DNA from: a virus
Length of the DNA: 64,000 nucleotides
Reading direction: 5' to 3' (one strand)
Virus record (IMG/VR): IMGVR_UViG_3300025810_000004
Coordinates: 1 to 64,000 of that record
Positions 43,350-52,961 of this stretch are shown here, piece by piece. How positions within the stretch are numbered: the first letter of the stretch is position 1; each line of letters opens with the position of its first letter. The position numbers were made by a program, and so were the translations under genes. The notes beneath the pieces are model-generated. The model did not search any database. It was not told the DNA's origin and saw nothing but the letters and a program-made list of their open reading frames with translations.

Positions 43350-45332
43350 GTGGCTGATTCTGCTAATGGTCTTTCTGTCTTTCCCAATGAGTTGTCTCAG
43401 TTCGTAATCACCCGGTCTTACTCCAGGTGGAACCCCGATTTGGGCCGGAGGGAGACTTATCCGGAGACGGTAGAAAGATACTGCAGTTTCATTTCCAAGC
43501 ACCGTGACATACCAGCCGAAATACTGGAAGAGATACGGTCTGGAATCCGGACCATGAACACACTCCCCTCCATGCGAGCGTTGTGGTCTGCGGGTACAGC
43601 GGCAGAGACCGACAACACCATGATCTACAACTGCTCTTTCCTCCCGCTCGACAATCTCAGAGCATTCTCCGAGATGCTCTACATCCTGATGATGGGGACT
43701 GGTGTGGGGTACTCCGTCGAAAGAACGTTCGTGGACAACCTTCCTAAGGTTTATCCCTCCAACGGACACACCCACCACATCACGGTGGAGGACAGCACGG
43801 CAGGATGGGCGGATTCCCTGTTTGAGGGATTGACCTACATGTGGAAGGGAAGCAAGGTCACATTCGACTATTCTCTCGTCCGTCCGGAAGGCTCAAGGTG
43901 CAAGACCAAGGGTGGCAGAGCTTCCGGACCCAAGCCGCTGAAGGACCTCCACGATTTCTGTCAGAACCTTCTGGACAACGCGAGGGGTCGCAAGCTCAGG
44001 TCCATAGAGGTCAGTGACATAGCTTGCATGATCGGGGAAATAGTCAAGGCAGGGGGAGTCCGGGGTGCTGCCCTTATTTGCTTCTCCGACCCTGACGACG
44101 AGGAAATGCGTCACGCCAAGGACTGGAGCCGGGGCGACTTTCCGAGTTACAGATACGTGGCGAACTTCAGCGGATTCTGGTCTGAGCGTCCAGACCGGAA
44201 GACCTTCGACAAGGAGTGGACTGCTCTCAGGAACTCCGGGTCTGGTGAGCGCGGCTTCTACATGTTCCCCCACCACAAGCGTTCTGAGCGCCGGGGTGAC
44301 TGCCGCTCCAACCCGTGTGGGGAAATCCTGCTCCGTTTCAAGAGGGCCGAGTGCCCCTGGACCGGAAGAGGCGGCGGGGGTCAGTTTTGCAACCTCTCTG
44401 CAGCTGTCATGCGTTCTTGGGACACCAAGGAGACTTTCGCCGCCAAGATCCGGGTCGCCACCTGGATCGGTGCCATACAGTCCAGCTTCACCGAGTTCCC
44501 GTATCTTCGCCCTGCCTGGAAGCAGCACTGTGAAGAGGACAGGCTTCTCGGTGTGGATATAACGGGCCACTGTGACAACCCCGCCCTTTCTGGTGACAAC
44601 GAGGCCATGGCCTACTTCAACACGGTCGCCAGGGATACTGCGTACGTCGCTGCGAAGCATCTGGACATAAACGTCCCAGCCATGATCACCTGTGGGAAGC
44701 CCAGCGGTAACTCCTCTCAGGCAGTGGACTGCGCAAGCGGTTTCCATACCCGTTGGAGCAAGTTCTACATCCGCAGAGTTCGCATCAACAACAGGGACCC
44801 CCTTTTCAGTCTTATCAAGGATGCCGGGGTCCCGGTCTTCAAGGACAACTCGTACAAGAACCTCCCCGACGAGGAGTGCCCTAGGTGGGTTGCGGAGTTC
44901 CCGGTCAAATCGCCTGAAGGCTGCATGACCAGAGACGACGAGACTGCCATCGAGCAGCTCAACCGCTACCTCAACATCATGGAGACTTGGCTTTCGGTCA
45001 AGGGACACAACCAGTCTGCCACCGTCTACGTTCGGGACCACGAGTGGGATGGAGTCGGTGACTGGCTTTACGAGAACTTCAACAAGGTCACCGGACTCTC
45101 CTTCCTCCCCTACGACGGCGGGAAGTACGAACTGGGACCCTACGAGACCATAACCGAAGAAGAGTACAACCGCCTCAGCGAGAGCTTCCCCCACATCGAC
45201 TATTCCCTCCTTCCCTCCTACGAGGTTGAGGACATGGGTACGGGTGCACAGGAGCTTGCTTGCATGGGCGGTTCTTGTGAATTGGGTGATTGGCTCGACG
45301 CCAAGAGCGAAGAAGTCTCCGCTTCTTTGTAG
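43350..45332 (+). CDS. nrdJ: Class II (adenosylcobalamin) ribonucleotide triphosphate reductase
   Basis: A ~660-aa monomeric RTPR that reduces NTPs to dNTPs with adenosylcobalamin. Motifs are YNCSFLPLDN (first redox Cys region), SNPCGEILL (active site with the radical-site Cys), GGQFCNLSAAVM, GKPSGNSSQAVDCASGFHTRW and a C-terminal CMGGSC pair for thioredoxin-type reduction. It resembles the Lactobacillus-type enzyme more than NrdA. Because it acts on triphosphates, it would make dGTP directly from GTP. The GTG at 43350 has GAGGGG seven bases upstream; the ATG at 43335 has no ribosome-binding site. Confidence 0.9.
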   Translation: MADSANGLSVFPNELSQFVITRSYSRWNPDLGRRETYPETVERYCSFISKHRDIPAEILEEIRSGIRTMNTLPSMRALWSAGTAAETDNTMIYNCSFLPLDNLRAFSEMLYILMMGTGVGYSVERTFVDNLPKVYPSNGHTHHITVEDSTAGWADSLFEGLTYMWKGSKVTFDYSLVRPEGSRCKTKGGRASGPKPLKDLHDFCQNLLDNARGRKLRSIEVSDIACMIGEIVKAGGVRGAALICFSDPDDEEMRHAKDWSRGDFPSYRYVANFSGFWSERPDRKTFDKEWTALRNSGSGERGFYMFPHHKRSERRGDCRSNPCGEILLRFKRAECPWTGRGGGGQFCNLSAAVMRSWDTKETFAAKIRVATWIGAIQSSFTEFPYLRPAWKQHCEEDRLLGVDITGHCDNPALSGDNEAMAYFNTVARDTAYVAAKHLDINVPAMITCGKPSGNSSQAVDCASGFHTRWSKFYIRRVRINNRDPLFSLIKDAGVPVFKDNSYKNLPDEECPRWVAEFPVKSPEGCMTRDDETAIEQLNRYLNIMETWLSVKGHNQSATVYVRDHEWDGVGDWLYENFNKVTGLSFLPYDGGKYELGPYETITEEEYNRLSESFPHIDYSLLPSYEVEDMGTGAQELACMGGSCELGDWLDAKSEEVSASL

Positions 45333-45364
45333 GGCGGGTACTATTCCACGCAGGAGGAAATAAA

Positions 45365-45748
45365 GTGCCCACCTATGCCTACCACTGTGTGCAGTGCGCT
45401 CTCGACTTCGAGAAGATATTGCCTATATCTCGATACGACGAGCCACAAAATTGCCCCAACTGCGACGAGGGTCCCTGCAAGAAGATGGTGACCCTCCCCA
45501 ACTTCATACTGAAGGGCAACGGGTGGTCAGGCAAGAACCTGAGGATCAAGCGCCAGATGGCAGAGAAGAACAGGCGTCTTACCATCAAGGAACAGGAACG
45601 GAAGAACGACGGTTCTGGTGGGGTCCGGCTCGCCCCCAACGTCGATGGTGAGCAGGTGGACTCTTGGTCTGAGGCGAGCAAGCTCGCAAATTCGAAGGGC
45701 AAAGACACCAGCGGATACGACAGACTCGCGGCGAAAGAGAAGAAGTAA
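45365..45748 (+). CDS. FmdB-type zinc-ribbon protein
   Basis: A 127-aa protein starting at GTG with AGGAGG upstream (the longer frame overlaps the reductase). The N-terminus PTYAYHCVQCALDFEK and later CPNCDEGPCKK is the FmdB regulatory zinc-ribbon signature (two CxxC pairs). The rest is charged and helical. FmdB-like proteins are small putative regulators; the role in phages is unknown. Confidence 0.7.
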   Translation: MPTYAYHCVQCALDFEKILPISRYDEPQNCPNCDEGPCKKMVTLPNFILKGNGWSGKNLRIKRQMAEKNRRLTIKEQERKNDGSGGVRLAPNVDGEQVDSWSEASKLANSKGKDTSGYDRLAAKEKK

Positions 45749-45796
45749 CGTCGGTTCGTTGGGGGATTTATCGGGGTTCTAAGGGAGGAGATAACA

Positions 45797-46480
45797 ATGC
45801 CTTCCACACCGAATCTCATAGAAAGGCACAGAGGCATCATAGAGCTTTCTGTTCCTTCCAAGTCCAACGTCTCCTCCTACGTTGTGGGAGCTGCTACGAG
45901 TTTGACCACTGCCTTTGCTGGCACCACCCAGCTTTTCACTGTGTCGAGGGGCGGATACTTCCGTTCCATGACCCTCAAGCGCAACAAGGTCAATCGGACT
46001 GACGAATCCGTGAGGGGCCTCACCAGAGCCTCCTTCAATTTGGATGACTTCGCATCTGCGACTGTTCCGGGTGACGGGGCCATTTCCTTCCTGAGGGTCA
46101 CCGAAGTGGACTCCACCGGGGCTTCTGGTCCAGAGGGGCCCATACTGGTGGTCCCACCCCCCGACTTCTACTCCTCTTCCAGGAAGGTCGTGTACCTCTC
46201 CGGTACCGCGCCAAACGTCGCCTCCACCACGAGCGGAGTTCCTCCTCAGGGGGCCATGGAGATCAAGTTCTCCAAGTTCGGGGACCGACTGGAGATAGTC
46301 AATTCCGGTGGTGCGGCTCTCTTTGTTGGCACTTCACCTGGTATGCCGGAGTTTTCTGTGGGTGCCGGAACCTCTCGCACCCTTGTTGAAGCTGGGGCTT
46401 CGCATCTGTTCCTTCACGGCGACGGGGCCACTCCGACCTTCGAGCTGTACCTTTCGGCCATAGACGGGATATCCCACTAA
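45797..46480 (+). CDS. Virion protein, unknown
   Basis: A 227-aa beta-rich Ser/Thr/Gly/Val protein with a C-terminal part (LEIVNSGGAALFVGTSPG, then LFLHGDGATPTFELYLSAI) similar to small phage structural proteins. Preceded by GGGAGGAG as ribosome-binding site. No family named. Confidence 0.5.
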   Translation: MPSTPNLIERHRGIIELSVPSKSNVSSYVVGAATSLTTAFAGTTQLFTVSRGGYFRSMTLKRNKVNRTDESVRGLTRASFNLDDFASATVPGDGAISFLRVTEVDSTGASGPEGPILVVPPPDFYSSSRKVVYLSGTAPNVASTTSGVPPQGAMEIKFSKFGDRLEIVNSGGAALFVGTSPGMPEFSVGAGTSRTLVEAGASHLFLHGDGATPTFELYLSAIDGISH

Positions 46481-46540
46481 CTCGTTAGGTCTTTGATTAA
46501 CTTCCTAAAGTAGTGATCCCTTTCACTGGAGAAACTCACC

Positions 46541-47209
46541 ATGGCACACACCGCATACGTTTGCAGAATCCGAACCGACATCCCCGCTGGAGCCCTCCAG
46601 TGGACTGACGTTCGTCCCAACACCTCCCAGCGCAGCCTCGTTTACGATTCTGCTGGTCAGTCTGGTTACCTCGGCAGCCGAGCAACCAACAGCACTCTGG
46701 CTGCTCTCGTCGCAAATGCTACCGTGGCTGAATACACGGGAGTGGCTGCTTACCTGATCGACCACGTCATTGACGAAGTTTCGGGTGTCACCATCACCGT
46801 TACTGTTGCTAACGCTGCAGCCCTGGCCTTCATCGCCCAGATGGATTCTGGCCTCAGCATCGACATCAACGCTGCCATGGTCACCAGTGGTGGTGCTGGC
46901 GCTGGTACCACCCTCACCAACGCTGCTGGTTCCAACGGCTCCCTCAAGGAGCTTCTCAAGATCCTCTCGGGCGCTGAGTACACCCTCCCCTCCGGTTCCA
47001 CCGTTGGCGGCCTCGGTGCTGGTGCCGCCCTCGGGTCGTTCACCAACGACAGCGAGTACCGCCAGATGTACAGCTCCGGCTCCCTGCAGATGTCCTGCGG
47101 TGAGGGTCAGCTCGCCAGTTTCGCCCTGAGCACCTTCGAGTACGACGGAACCGCCAACCCCGCTCTGGTTGTCTACGACTACCAGGGTACGGCTCTCACC
47201 TCCCAGTGA
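46541..47209 (+). CDS. Abundant virion protein, possible tube or decoration
   Basis: A 222-aa Ala/Gly/Ser/Thr-rich protein. Codons are strongly biased to CGC/ATC/CTC, like the giant fibre gene and PurZ, which suggests high-level production. It has its own ribosome-binding site (CTGGAG) and is followed by a terminator. Major tail tube, head decoration or a surface protein are all possible; no signature decides. Confidence 0.5.
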   Translation: MAHTAYVCRIRTDIPAGALQWTDVRPNTSQRSLVYDSAGQSGYLGSRATNSTLAALVANATVAEYTGVAAYLIDHVIDEVSGVTITVTVANAAALAFIAQMDSGLSIDINAAMVTSGGAGAGTTLTNAAGSNGSLKELLKILSGAEYTLPSGSTVGGLGAGAALGSFTNDSEYRQMYSSGSLQMSCGEGQLASFALSTFEYDGTANPALVVYDYQGTALTSQ

Positions 47210-47229
47210 AATAGTCTAAGGGATCATTT

Positions 47230-47273
47230 CGGCCCCCGTCCTTCCTGGGTGACCTGGAAGGGTGCGGGGGCCG
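47230..47273 (+). terminator. Hairpin terminator
   Basis: CGGCCCCCG (47230-47238) pairs with CGGGGGCCG (47265-47273). A second inner stem (CCTTCC with GGAAGG) extends the hairpin. It lies 20 nt after the stop of the preceding gene. Confidence 0.75.
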
Positions 47274-47298
47274 ATCTGTATCCGGGTATAATGGGCAC

Positions 47299-47535
47299 AT
47301 GCCCTTTAGAACTTCGGATACCTACTTCGCCGCCTATCTTCTATCCGCCAAGGTTCCCATGGTCGGTATAGAGGATTCGGGAAGCGTGTTCACATTTGTA
47401 TTTGAAGAACAAGACTCAAGAGTAGTCAGGGAGCTGAAGACCGCTTACTTCTCGGGATACGCAAAGGTTTCGGCACTGGACTATTCCCAGAACCTGAAGT
47501 TCCTTAAATCCGGGATGAAGAGAAGGGAAAGGTGA
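47299..47535 (+). CDS. Small DUF5659-like protein
   Basis: A 78-aa protein. The pattern FRTSDTYFAAYLLSAKVPMV, then FTFVFEEQD and YFSGYAKVSALDYSQNLKFLKS, resembles the short DUF5659 family found in phages (FxTxdxxlAayLxxxg...FxFed). A TATAAT (47288-47293) lies 5 nt before the ATG, so transcription and translation might start almost together. Function unknown. Confidence 0.5.
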   Translation: MPFRTSDTYFAAYLLSAKVPMVGIEDSGSVFTFVFEEQDSRVVRELKTAYFSGYAKVSALDYSQNLKFLKSGMKRRER

Positions 47536-48002
47536 AGCCGATTCTCGTGATTGTTGGCCTGTTCTGGAAAGACAAAGAGGGTCAACCCATGGTCCAGACC
47601 GAAGAAGGACACGTTGACCTTCTGAAGGAAATCAGCGCGTTCGAAGACTCTGTGGTCGACCTCAGTGTACACCACTATCCTCCAGGCCCCCCAGACCCAA
47701 CCGCAGTTGGCGGTGGCTGTTGCAAATGGGGGGAGGGCTGTCCTTTTGGACACGCAGAGGACCCTGAGTACATGTTCAGCTTCCAGTCCGAAGGAAACCT
47801 CTCGTTGGACGAGGAGGGTGTGAACGTGGGTGATTTGGCTGTACCTTTCCAGTTCATGGAAGGCCACCACGGCAGACTTGTCATTTTGAGAGAGCTTGAA
47901 ATTCCGAGTGGTGTCCCGGAAGACCTTGGGTCTATTGGTGACCTTGAGGCCGAGGCTCAACAACTCGAAGCCCTGCTTTCTGGGCTTAGGGAGATTCTAT
48001 GA
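47532..48002 (+). CDS. Hypothetical Cys/His-containing protein
   Basis: A 156-aa protein with a GTG start overlapping the preceding stop (GTGA). The segment GGGCCKWGEGCPFGHAEDPEY at about 60-80 has a CCx5C...H pattern that could bind metal. The rest is acidic. Unknown family. Its stop overlaps the helicase start (ATGA). Confidence 0.5.
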   Translation: MKPILVIVGLFWKDKEGQPMVQTEEGHVDLLKEISAFEDSVVDLSVHHYPPGPPDPTAVGGGCCKWGEGCPFGHAEDPEYMFSFQSEGNLSLDEEGVNVGDLAVPFQFMEGHHGRLVILRELEIPSGVPEDLGSIGDLEAEAQQLEALLSGLREIL

Positions 48003-50233
48003 GTGTCAGTACCTTCAGCGGAAGAGTCCAGACCGTGCACTACAGCAGCGGTGACTTCCACATCGTGAAGGTTCGGTCCGACGACGGGACCATCATCACT
48101 GCCAAGGGCAACTTCCCCCTCCAGACCATCAGTATAGGGACTTGGGTTTCCTTTGAGGGGAAATGGTCCAAGCATGACACCTATGGCAAGCAGGTCTCTG
48201 TCACCAAGAGTCCTGTGGACAGCGGTGAATGGGATGACCCGAAGGTTCTCAGCGTCCTGAGTTCCAACGGGGTCGGTCCCGGAGTCCGCGCAAGTCTTCG
48301 GACCGTAGCCTCCATCAAGAACCAGAGTCTGTACGACCTGTTGAATGGGGGCGACCTGACTGAGAGCGACCTCGACGAGTTCACCCAAGAATTCGTCCTA
48401 TCCCGCTGGAACAGCACCCGCACCCTGTTCGAAGCCGCCCACTTCCTCGCCAACTCTGGGGTCCCCTCCAAGGTCGCTGGTAGCGTCTGGAGGATTCTCG
48501 GAGACGAGCTTGAGAGCAAGATCACCGAAGACCCCTGGGTTCTCGTTCGGGTGCCGGGAATCACCTTCACTCAGGCAGACGAGGTGGCGGTCAGGCTTGG
48601 GGTCCCCTTGACCAACCCAGGCAGGATCAGAGGTGCCGTTCTTTCCTCCGTTTCCTCGATCTACAGGGACGGGCACTCCTTCGCCAGCCCCGGTCAGGTC
48701 GTGTACAAGGTCAACTCCATGGTGCCGGGTGGGAGCTGTTCCAACGCCGACATAGCCAACGCTATCAAGCAGTTGTGCGAACAGAAGAAACTCACTTTGG
48801 AAAGGAAGCTGGGGGAGTCCTCAGCGCTGTACGACCCTTGGGTTGAGGATATGGAGGTCTTCTGTGCCCAAGAGTTTGTGAGCAGGTGTAGCGCCGAGAG
48901 CGGTATAGACCGTGAAGTTGCTGAGGAAGAGGTCAGGAAGTGGTCTGCGGGCCGCAGTATGTCCCTGACTGATACTCAGGTCAAAGCGGCTGTTGACTCT
49001 GTGGTCGAGTCTGTTTCTATTCTCACCGGGCTCCCCGGAACCGGAAAGACAACTACCCTGCAAGCCGTGGTTTCGGTTCTGAAAGACCTCTCTGTCCCCT
49101 ATCTTCTGGTCGCTCCCACTGGTATCGCTGCGAAGCGAATGGCCAATGTGACCGGGTCTGGGGCTTCCACCGTTCACCGGGCCTTCTCTGCCAAGGGTTT
49201 CAGCACCGAGGACAGGGACCACTCCTACGTTGGTATTACCAGCAGTTCCTCTTCCGAGGACACCTCAAGCACCAAGGACCAAGTTTGGGAATTCGGTCCT
49301 GAAAACCCCCACCCCGCAGACGTCATCATCGTTGACGAGAGTTCGATGGTGGACCTCCACATGCTCTACCGCATTCTCATGGGGACCAAGAAGGACTGTC
49401 GAATAGTCATGGTGGGCGACCCCTATCAGCTTCCCTCCGTTGGGGCTGGGGACGTTCTTCGAAGTCTGGTCAAATCCGGGCGATTTTGCCACACTCACCT
49501 GTCTGATATCTTCCGGCAGGAGAACACCTCCGATATTATCGCGGCGGCACACGACATCCACGTCGGCAAGACCCCCAAGATTTCCGGCAGCAAGGATTTC
49601 AAGCTCATACCCTGCAATTCTGAGTCTGAAGCTTGCGACATCATCAAGGCCGTCAGCTCGCGGCTTTTCGAAGCCAAGCGGAATTTTCAGGTTCTGTCCC
49701 CCAGACACATGGGCGACGCCGGGGTCACCAACCTCAACGAGGTTTTGAGGGTCGCCATCAACCCACCCTCCTTTGGCTCCAAAGAGTGTCGGGTCATGGG
49801 GTCTGTTATACGGGAAGGCGACCGGATCATGGTCACCAAGAACGACTACAACAAGGGTGTATACAACGGTGACGTGGGGAAAGTGTCGAGGATCGACAGG
49901 AGGGCAAAGGAGATAGAGCTGAGGATCTTCTCCGGTGGGGGAGTCAGGGATTTGCTTGTCAGATATCCGTACACCAAGGGGCCTATTCCTGTTCGCCTCG
50001 CCTATGCCCAGACGGTCCACAAAAGCCAGGGGCAGGAGTACGACACCATTGTTCTTCCCATCATGGGTTCGTTCGGGAGGCAGCTCCAGAGGAACCTTAT
50101 CTACACCGCTGTGACCCGTGCCAAAAAGAAAGTCATCCTGGTCGGCGAAGAGTCCGCTCTCACCAAAGCCGTTCTGAACGATGTGCAGGACAGCCGAAAC
50201 TCGTTGCTGGCTGAGAGGATAAGGAGGGTCTGA
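47999..50233 (+). CDS. RecD2-like superfamily 1B DNA helicase
   Basis: A 744-aa helicase. The N-terminal half follows RecD2 (about 1-330, with OB-like start and FTQADEVAVRLGVPL), then motif I GLPGTGKTTT, motif Ia LLVAPTGIAAKRM, motif II VIIVDESSMVD, motif III VGDPYQLPSVGAGDVL, motif IV SDIFRQ, and C-terminal AYAQTVHKSQGQEYD and YTAVTRAKK (motifs V and VI). It would move 5' to 3' on ssDNA using ATP in replication or recombination. It starts the recombination block. Confidence 0.85.
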   Translation: MSVSTFSGRVQTVHYSSGDFHIVKVRSDDGTIITAKGNFPLQTISIGTWVSFEGKWSKHDTYGKQVSVTKSPVDSGEWDDPKVLSVLSSNGVGPGVRASLRTVASIKNQSLYDLLNGGDLTESDLDEFTQEFVLSRWNSTRTLFEAAHFLANSGVPSKVAGSVWRILGDELESKITEDPWVLVRVPGITFTQADEVAVRLGVPLTNPGRIRGAVLSSVSSIYRDGHSFASPGQVVYKVNSMVPGGSCSNADIANAIKQLCEQKKLTLERKLGESSALYDPWVEDMEVFCAQEFVSRCSAESGIDREVAEEEVRKWSAGRSMSLTDTQVKAAVDSVVESVSILTGLPGTGKTTTLQAVVSVLKDLSVPYLLVAPTGIAAKRMANVTGSGASTVHRAFSAKGFSTEDRDHSYVGITSSSSSEDTSSTKDQVWEFGPENPHPADVIIVDESSMVDLHMLYRILMGTKKDCRIVMVGDPYQLPSVGAGDVLRSLVKSGRFCHTHLSDIFRQENTSDIIAAAHDIHVGKTPKISGSKDFKLIPCNSESEACDIIKAVSSRLFEAKRNFQVLSPRHMGDAGVTNLNEVLRVAINPPSFGSKECRVMGSVIREGDRIMVTKNDYNKGVYNGDVGKVSRIDRRAKEIELRIFSGGGVRDLLVRYPYTKGPIPVRLAYAQTVHKSQGQEYDTIVLPIMGSFGRQLQRNLIYTAVTRAKKKVILVGEESALTKAVLNDVQDSRNSLLAERIRRV

Positions 50234-50270
50234 TGTGCCTGTATAACTCTCCATCATTGGAGGTTTAGTC

Positions 50271-50672
50271 ATGAACCGAAAGAAGCAGATTCAGGATGCG
50301 GTCAACCGCGTGAAGGGTGGTCTCACCATCACCAAGGTCACCAGCACCCGTGCGGTGAAGACGAAGAAATCGGGTGACTTCTTCGTTGGTATGAGCGCCG
50401 CCTGGAACAGCGTTCAGGACGACGCCGGGGGCATGGGGGCAGACGAGGATCTGACCCTCACCACTCAGGAGCAGTCTTCGGCTGGTATGTCGATCATCGA
50501 CGCCCAGATTGCTCAGCAGATCCTCAACAAGGAAGCCTCCATCGCCGCTTGGCGGAGTGCCCTGACCGAGGGCGCTATCTCGGAGAACGCTTTCCACGCC
50601 AAGGTTCGAGAGATCCGGGCCAACACCATCGCCCACATCGACCGCATTCTGCCGGAAGGTGGAAATGACTGA
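50271..50672 (+). CDS. Hypothetical protein of the recombination block
   Basis: A 133-aa protein of unknown family. Basic N-terminus (MNRKKQIQDAVNRVKGG) and a helical C-terminal half (AQIAQQILNKEASIAAWRSALTEG). Between the helicase and the gene at 50665; the two overlap by 8 nt (the ATG at 50665 lies just before the stop). It might assist recombination. Confidence 0.5.
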   Translation: MNRKKQIQDAVNRVKGGLTITKVTSTRAVKTKKSGDFFVGMSAAWNSVQDDAGGMGADEDLTLTTQEQSSAGMSIIDAQIAQQILNKEASIAAWRSALTEGAISENAFHAKVREIRANTIAHIDRILPEGGND

Positions 50673-51483
50673 TTCCACCCTCCCCACTCTGGAACCCTCC
50701 TTCTTGGACTCTGTGTTCTCCAGATTGGCCACCATGGAGGTGGAACTGGACGGAGACCCTCTCCAGTTCGGCCCCAAGCGTCTGAACGGAAAGATCGCCA
50801 CGGCAAGGGGTATGCTCACCGAGTGCGAGCGGATCTACTTGCACGTGTCCCAGCTTCTGCAGAATTTCAAGACCAGCCACAGGACTCTGGAACTTGAATT
50901 CGACATCGACAAGAAGCACCTGTACGCCAACGACCCGGAGGTCATGGCTGGTCGGAATGTTGCCGACCGTGACGCCATCGCGACCGGGAAGCTGCTGGAG
51001 CAGGCCAGAGAACTCAACAACCTTGCCAAGAGCCTGTCCAACCTCGAAGCTGTGCTTTCGGTTGTGAAGTCCAAACGGGCCGATTTGAAGGACTTGCAGG
51101 GACGGATTCGCGACCAGATCAAGCTGTGCCACGAGGAAATCGGGCTGGGGGCAAAGTGGGGAAGCAAACCCCCTCCCGGCACCGAAGTCCCTGACCTCGA
51201 CAACACCCCGAAGGTTCCCAAGCAGACCATTCGGGATCTGCAGGACCTGTTCTCCGGTTCCAAGGCACCGGAGGTCACGGATTCAGAGGTCATAGCCCCG
51301 GACCCACAGGAATCGGCAGAGGAATCCACTCCCGCCCCCAACGACTCCGAAGAGGAGTTTGCTGGTGACAAATCGGATGAAGTCATGGACTCCTTCCTCG
51401 ATGCCATCAAGGACCACTCCAACGGGACGAAGAGTGCTTCCCCCGATAGCATTGAGAGCATCCTCGAAAGCATGAACCTGTGA
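50665..51483 (+). CDS. Helical protein, possible recombination mediator
   Basis: A 272-aa protein. The N-terminal ~150 residues are helical (GKIATARGMLTECERIYLHV, KLLEQARELNNLAKSL); the C-terminal third is acidic and disordered. Neighbours (SSB-like, RuvC, RecA) and the helical N-terminus invite comparison with mediators such as T4 UvsY, but the sequence does not establish it. ATG 50665 has GGAAGG five bases upstream. Confidence 0.5.
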   Translation: MTDSTLPTLEPSFLDSVFSRLATMEVELDGDPLQFGPKRLNGKIATARGMLTECERIYLHVSQLLQNFKTSHRTLELEFDIDKKHLYANDPEVMAGRNVADRDAIATGKLLEQARELNNLAKSLSNLEAVLSVVKSKRADLKDLQGRIRDQIKLCHEEIGLGAKWGSKPPPGTEVPDLDNTPKVPKQTIRDLQDLFSGSKAPEVTDSEVIAPDPQESAEESTPAPNDSEEEFAGDKSDEVMDSFLDAIKDHSNGTKSASPDSIESILESMNL

Positions 51484-51579
51484 TGGGGGGTATGTCCTCT
51501 CCACACAGGATGTAACAAAATCTCGGCGCAACTGCAGAAACAGCCAAGCGCTTAAACTCAAACCGGAGAATTCCACATC

Positions 51580-52296
51580 ATGCCTGTCACCACTTTCACG
51601 TTCGGTCAGGACGACAACAACATCGGCAAGAAGGTCACTCGCTTCAAGGGTGAAACTGGCCGCACCTACCTCGTCTCCTTCGTGTCCTTCACGGACTACG
51701 GCGAAGACGGACTCCCCGCAGAGGGCGCGAACCCCGCCTTCGCCTCCGCCCACCGTATCTACAAGCAGGGCGTGGGCCACGTCATCGTGGACGACGCCAA
51801 CAAGTCGGCCATGGAGGCCCTCTTGAAGAAGGAGGCCCGCCACTACGTCGGCACCGTTCTGTGTGTCTGGCCCACCGACCGTCAGGGCGAGCTGGACGTC
51901 GAGTCCTTCAAGAAGGGCAAGGGATACAAGATCATGCCTTGGATCCTCTCGGCCACCCGCTACCCCGACCTCGCTCGCTGCCACAAGAAGTTCCCGCTTC
52001 CGAAGCACGACCTGTCCATGACCTGCAGCGACGGGCAGTACCAGTCGTTCACCATGGTCTCCGACCCGAAGTGCTGCCTCCGCATGTACCTCGATTCGAA
52101 GAACGAGGGCTTCCAGAAGATCGGTGCCAACATCGTCGCAGAGGCTCGCAAGGTCTTCGACAAGATCGGTCGTGAGTTCGGTCGGGAGATGACCTTGGAC
52201 GAGGTCCGCGAGGCGCTGGGAGAGGAGGTTTCCTCCCCCACCAACTCCACCTCTGCCGAGCAGATGGAGTCCATGCTGGACGACCTCGAAATCTGA
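51580..52296 (+). CDS. Single-stranded DNA-binding protein, probable
   Basis: A 238-aa protein with a beta-rich core (FKGETGRTYLVSFVSFTDYG and HYVGTVLCVWPTDRQG), a Cys-containing segment, and an acidic C-terminal tail ending MESMLDDLEI, a hallmark of SSB proteins that recruit partners. The CGC/ATC codon bias implies high expression, as expected for an SSB needed in stoichiometric amounts. Position beside RuvC and RecA supports the call. No exact family match. Confidence 0.6.
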   Translation: MPVTTFTFGQDDNNIGKKVTRFKGETGRTYLVSFVSFTDYGEDGLPAEGANPAFASAHRIYKQGVGHVIVDDANKSAMEALLKKEARHYVGTVLCVWPTDRQGELDVESFKKGKGYKIMPWILSATRYPDLARCHKKFPLPKHDLSMTCSDGQYQSFTMVSDPKCCLRMYLDSKNEGFQKIGANIVAEARKVFDKIGREFGREMTLDEVREALGEEVSSPTNSTSAEQMESMLDDLEI

Positions 52297-52304
52297 GGCC
52301 CCAG

Positions 52305-52952
52305 ATGAAAGTATTGGGGCTCGACCCATCCCTGACCAACTACGGATGGGCAGTACTCGATACTACCGCCCCCTCTGGCCACCGGGACAGGTGTGTCAGC
52401 AGGGGGCGTTTCCGTACCAAGTCCAGTATGGAATTCGTGGAGCGATACTGCTTCTTCCGCACCAGTCTTCAAAACCTGCTGGACGAACACAAACCGGACA
52501 GAGTCGGGATTGAGTTCCCCGTATTCGACAGCATGTTCTCTTCTGGAATGTACGGTCTTTTCCTGTACTCCTGTGAGGCTCTGAAATCCAGGGGTATGGA
52601 CACGGTTTTCTGGTCCCCGCCTCAGGTCAAAGCCCACGCCAGGGATTCCATCGACCGACCACCAAAGTGGCCTATGGACAAGGCCGATATGGTGGAGGCA
52701 GCACAGAAGGACTGTGATGCCAGGATGAACCATAACGAAGCGGACGCTTATCTGATAGCCGTCCTCTCCGCGAGGTTTTGGGGGTTCTACGACGGGAACA
52801 TCTTCGAAGGGGATTTGACGAAGACCGAGAATCGGTATTTCAACAGGGTCCACACATACGTGCGGGGCAAAAAAGCTGGCAAGACTGTCAAGCGGGGTGT
52901 TGTTCACCGCGAGAATGACAGGTTCTTTTTGTGGTCCAACACCTCAAAATAG
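52305..52952 (+). CDS. RuvC-like Holliday junction resolvase
   Basis: A 215-aa RNase H-fold nuclease. Acidic active-site residues are seen in KVLGLDPSLTNYGWAV (Asp), RVGIEFPVFDS (Glu) and the C-terminal HNEADAYLIAV (Asp pair). It would cut four-way junctions during recombination and before packaging. GAGG lies 6 nt before the ATG. It stands between SSB-like and RecA genes. Confidence 0.8.
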   Translation: MKVLGLDPSLTNYGWAVLDTTAPSGHRDRCVSRGRFRTKSSMEFVERYCFFRTSLQNLLDEHKPDRVGIEFPVFDSMFSSGMYGLFLYSCEALKSRGMDTVFWSPPQVKAHARDSIDRPPKWPMDKADMVEAAQKDCDARMNHNEADAYLIAVLSARFWGFYDGNIFEGDLTKTENRYFNRVHTYVRGKKAGKTVKRGVVHRENDRFFLWSNTSK

Positions 52953-52961
52953 GAAAACACC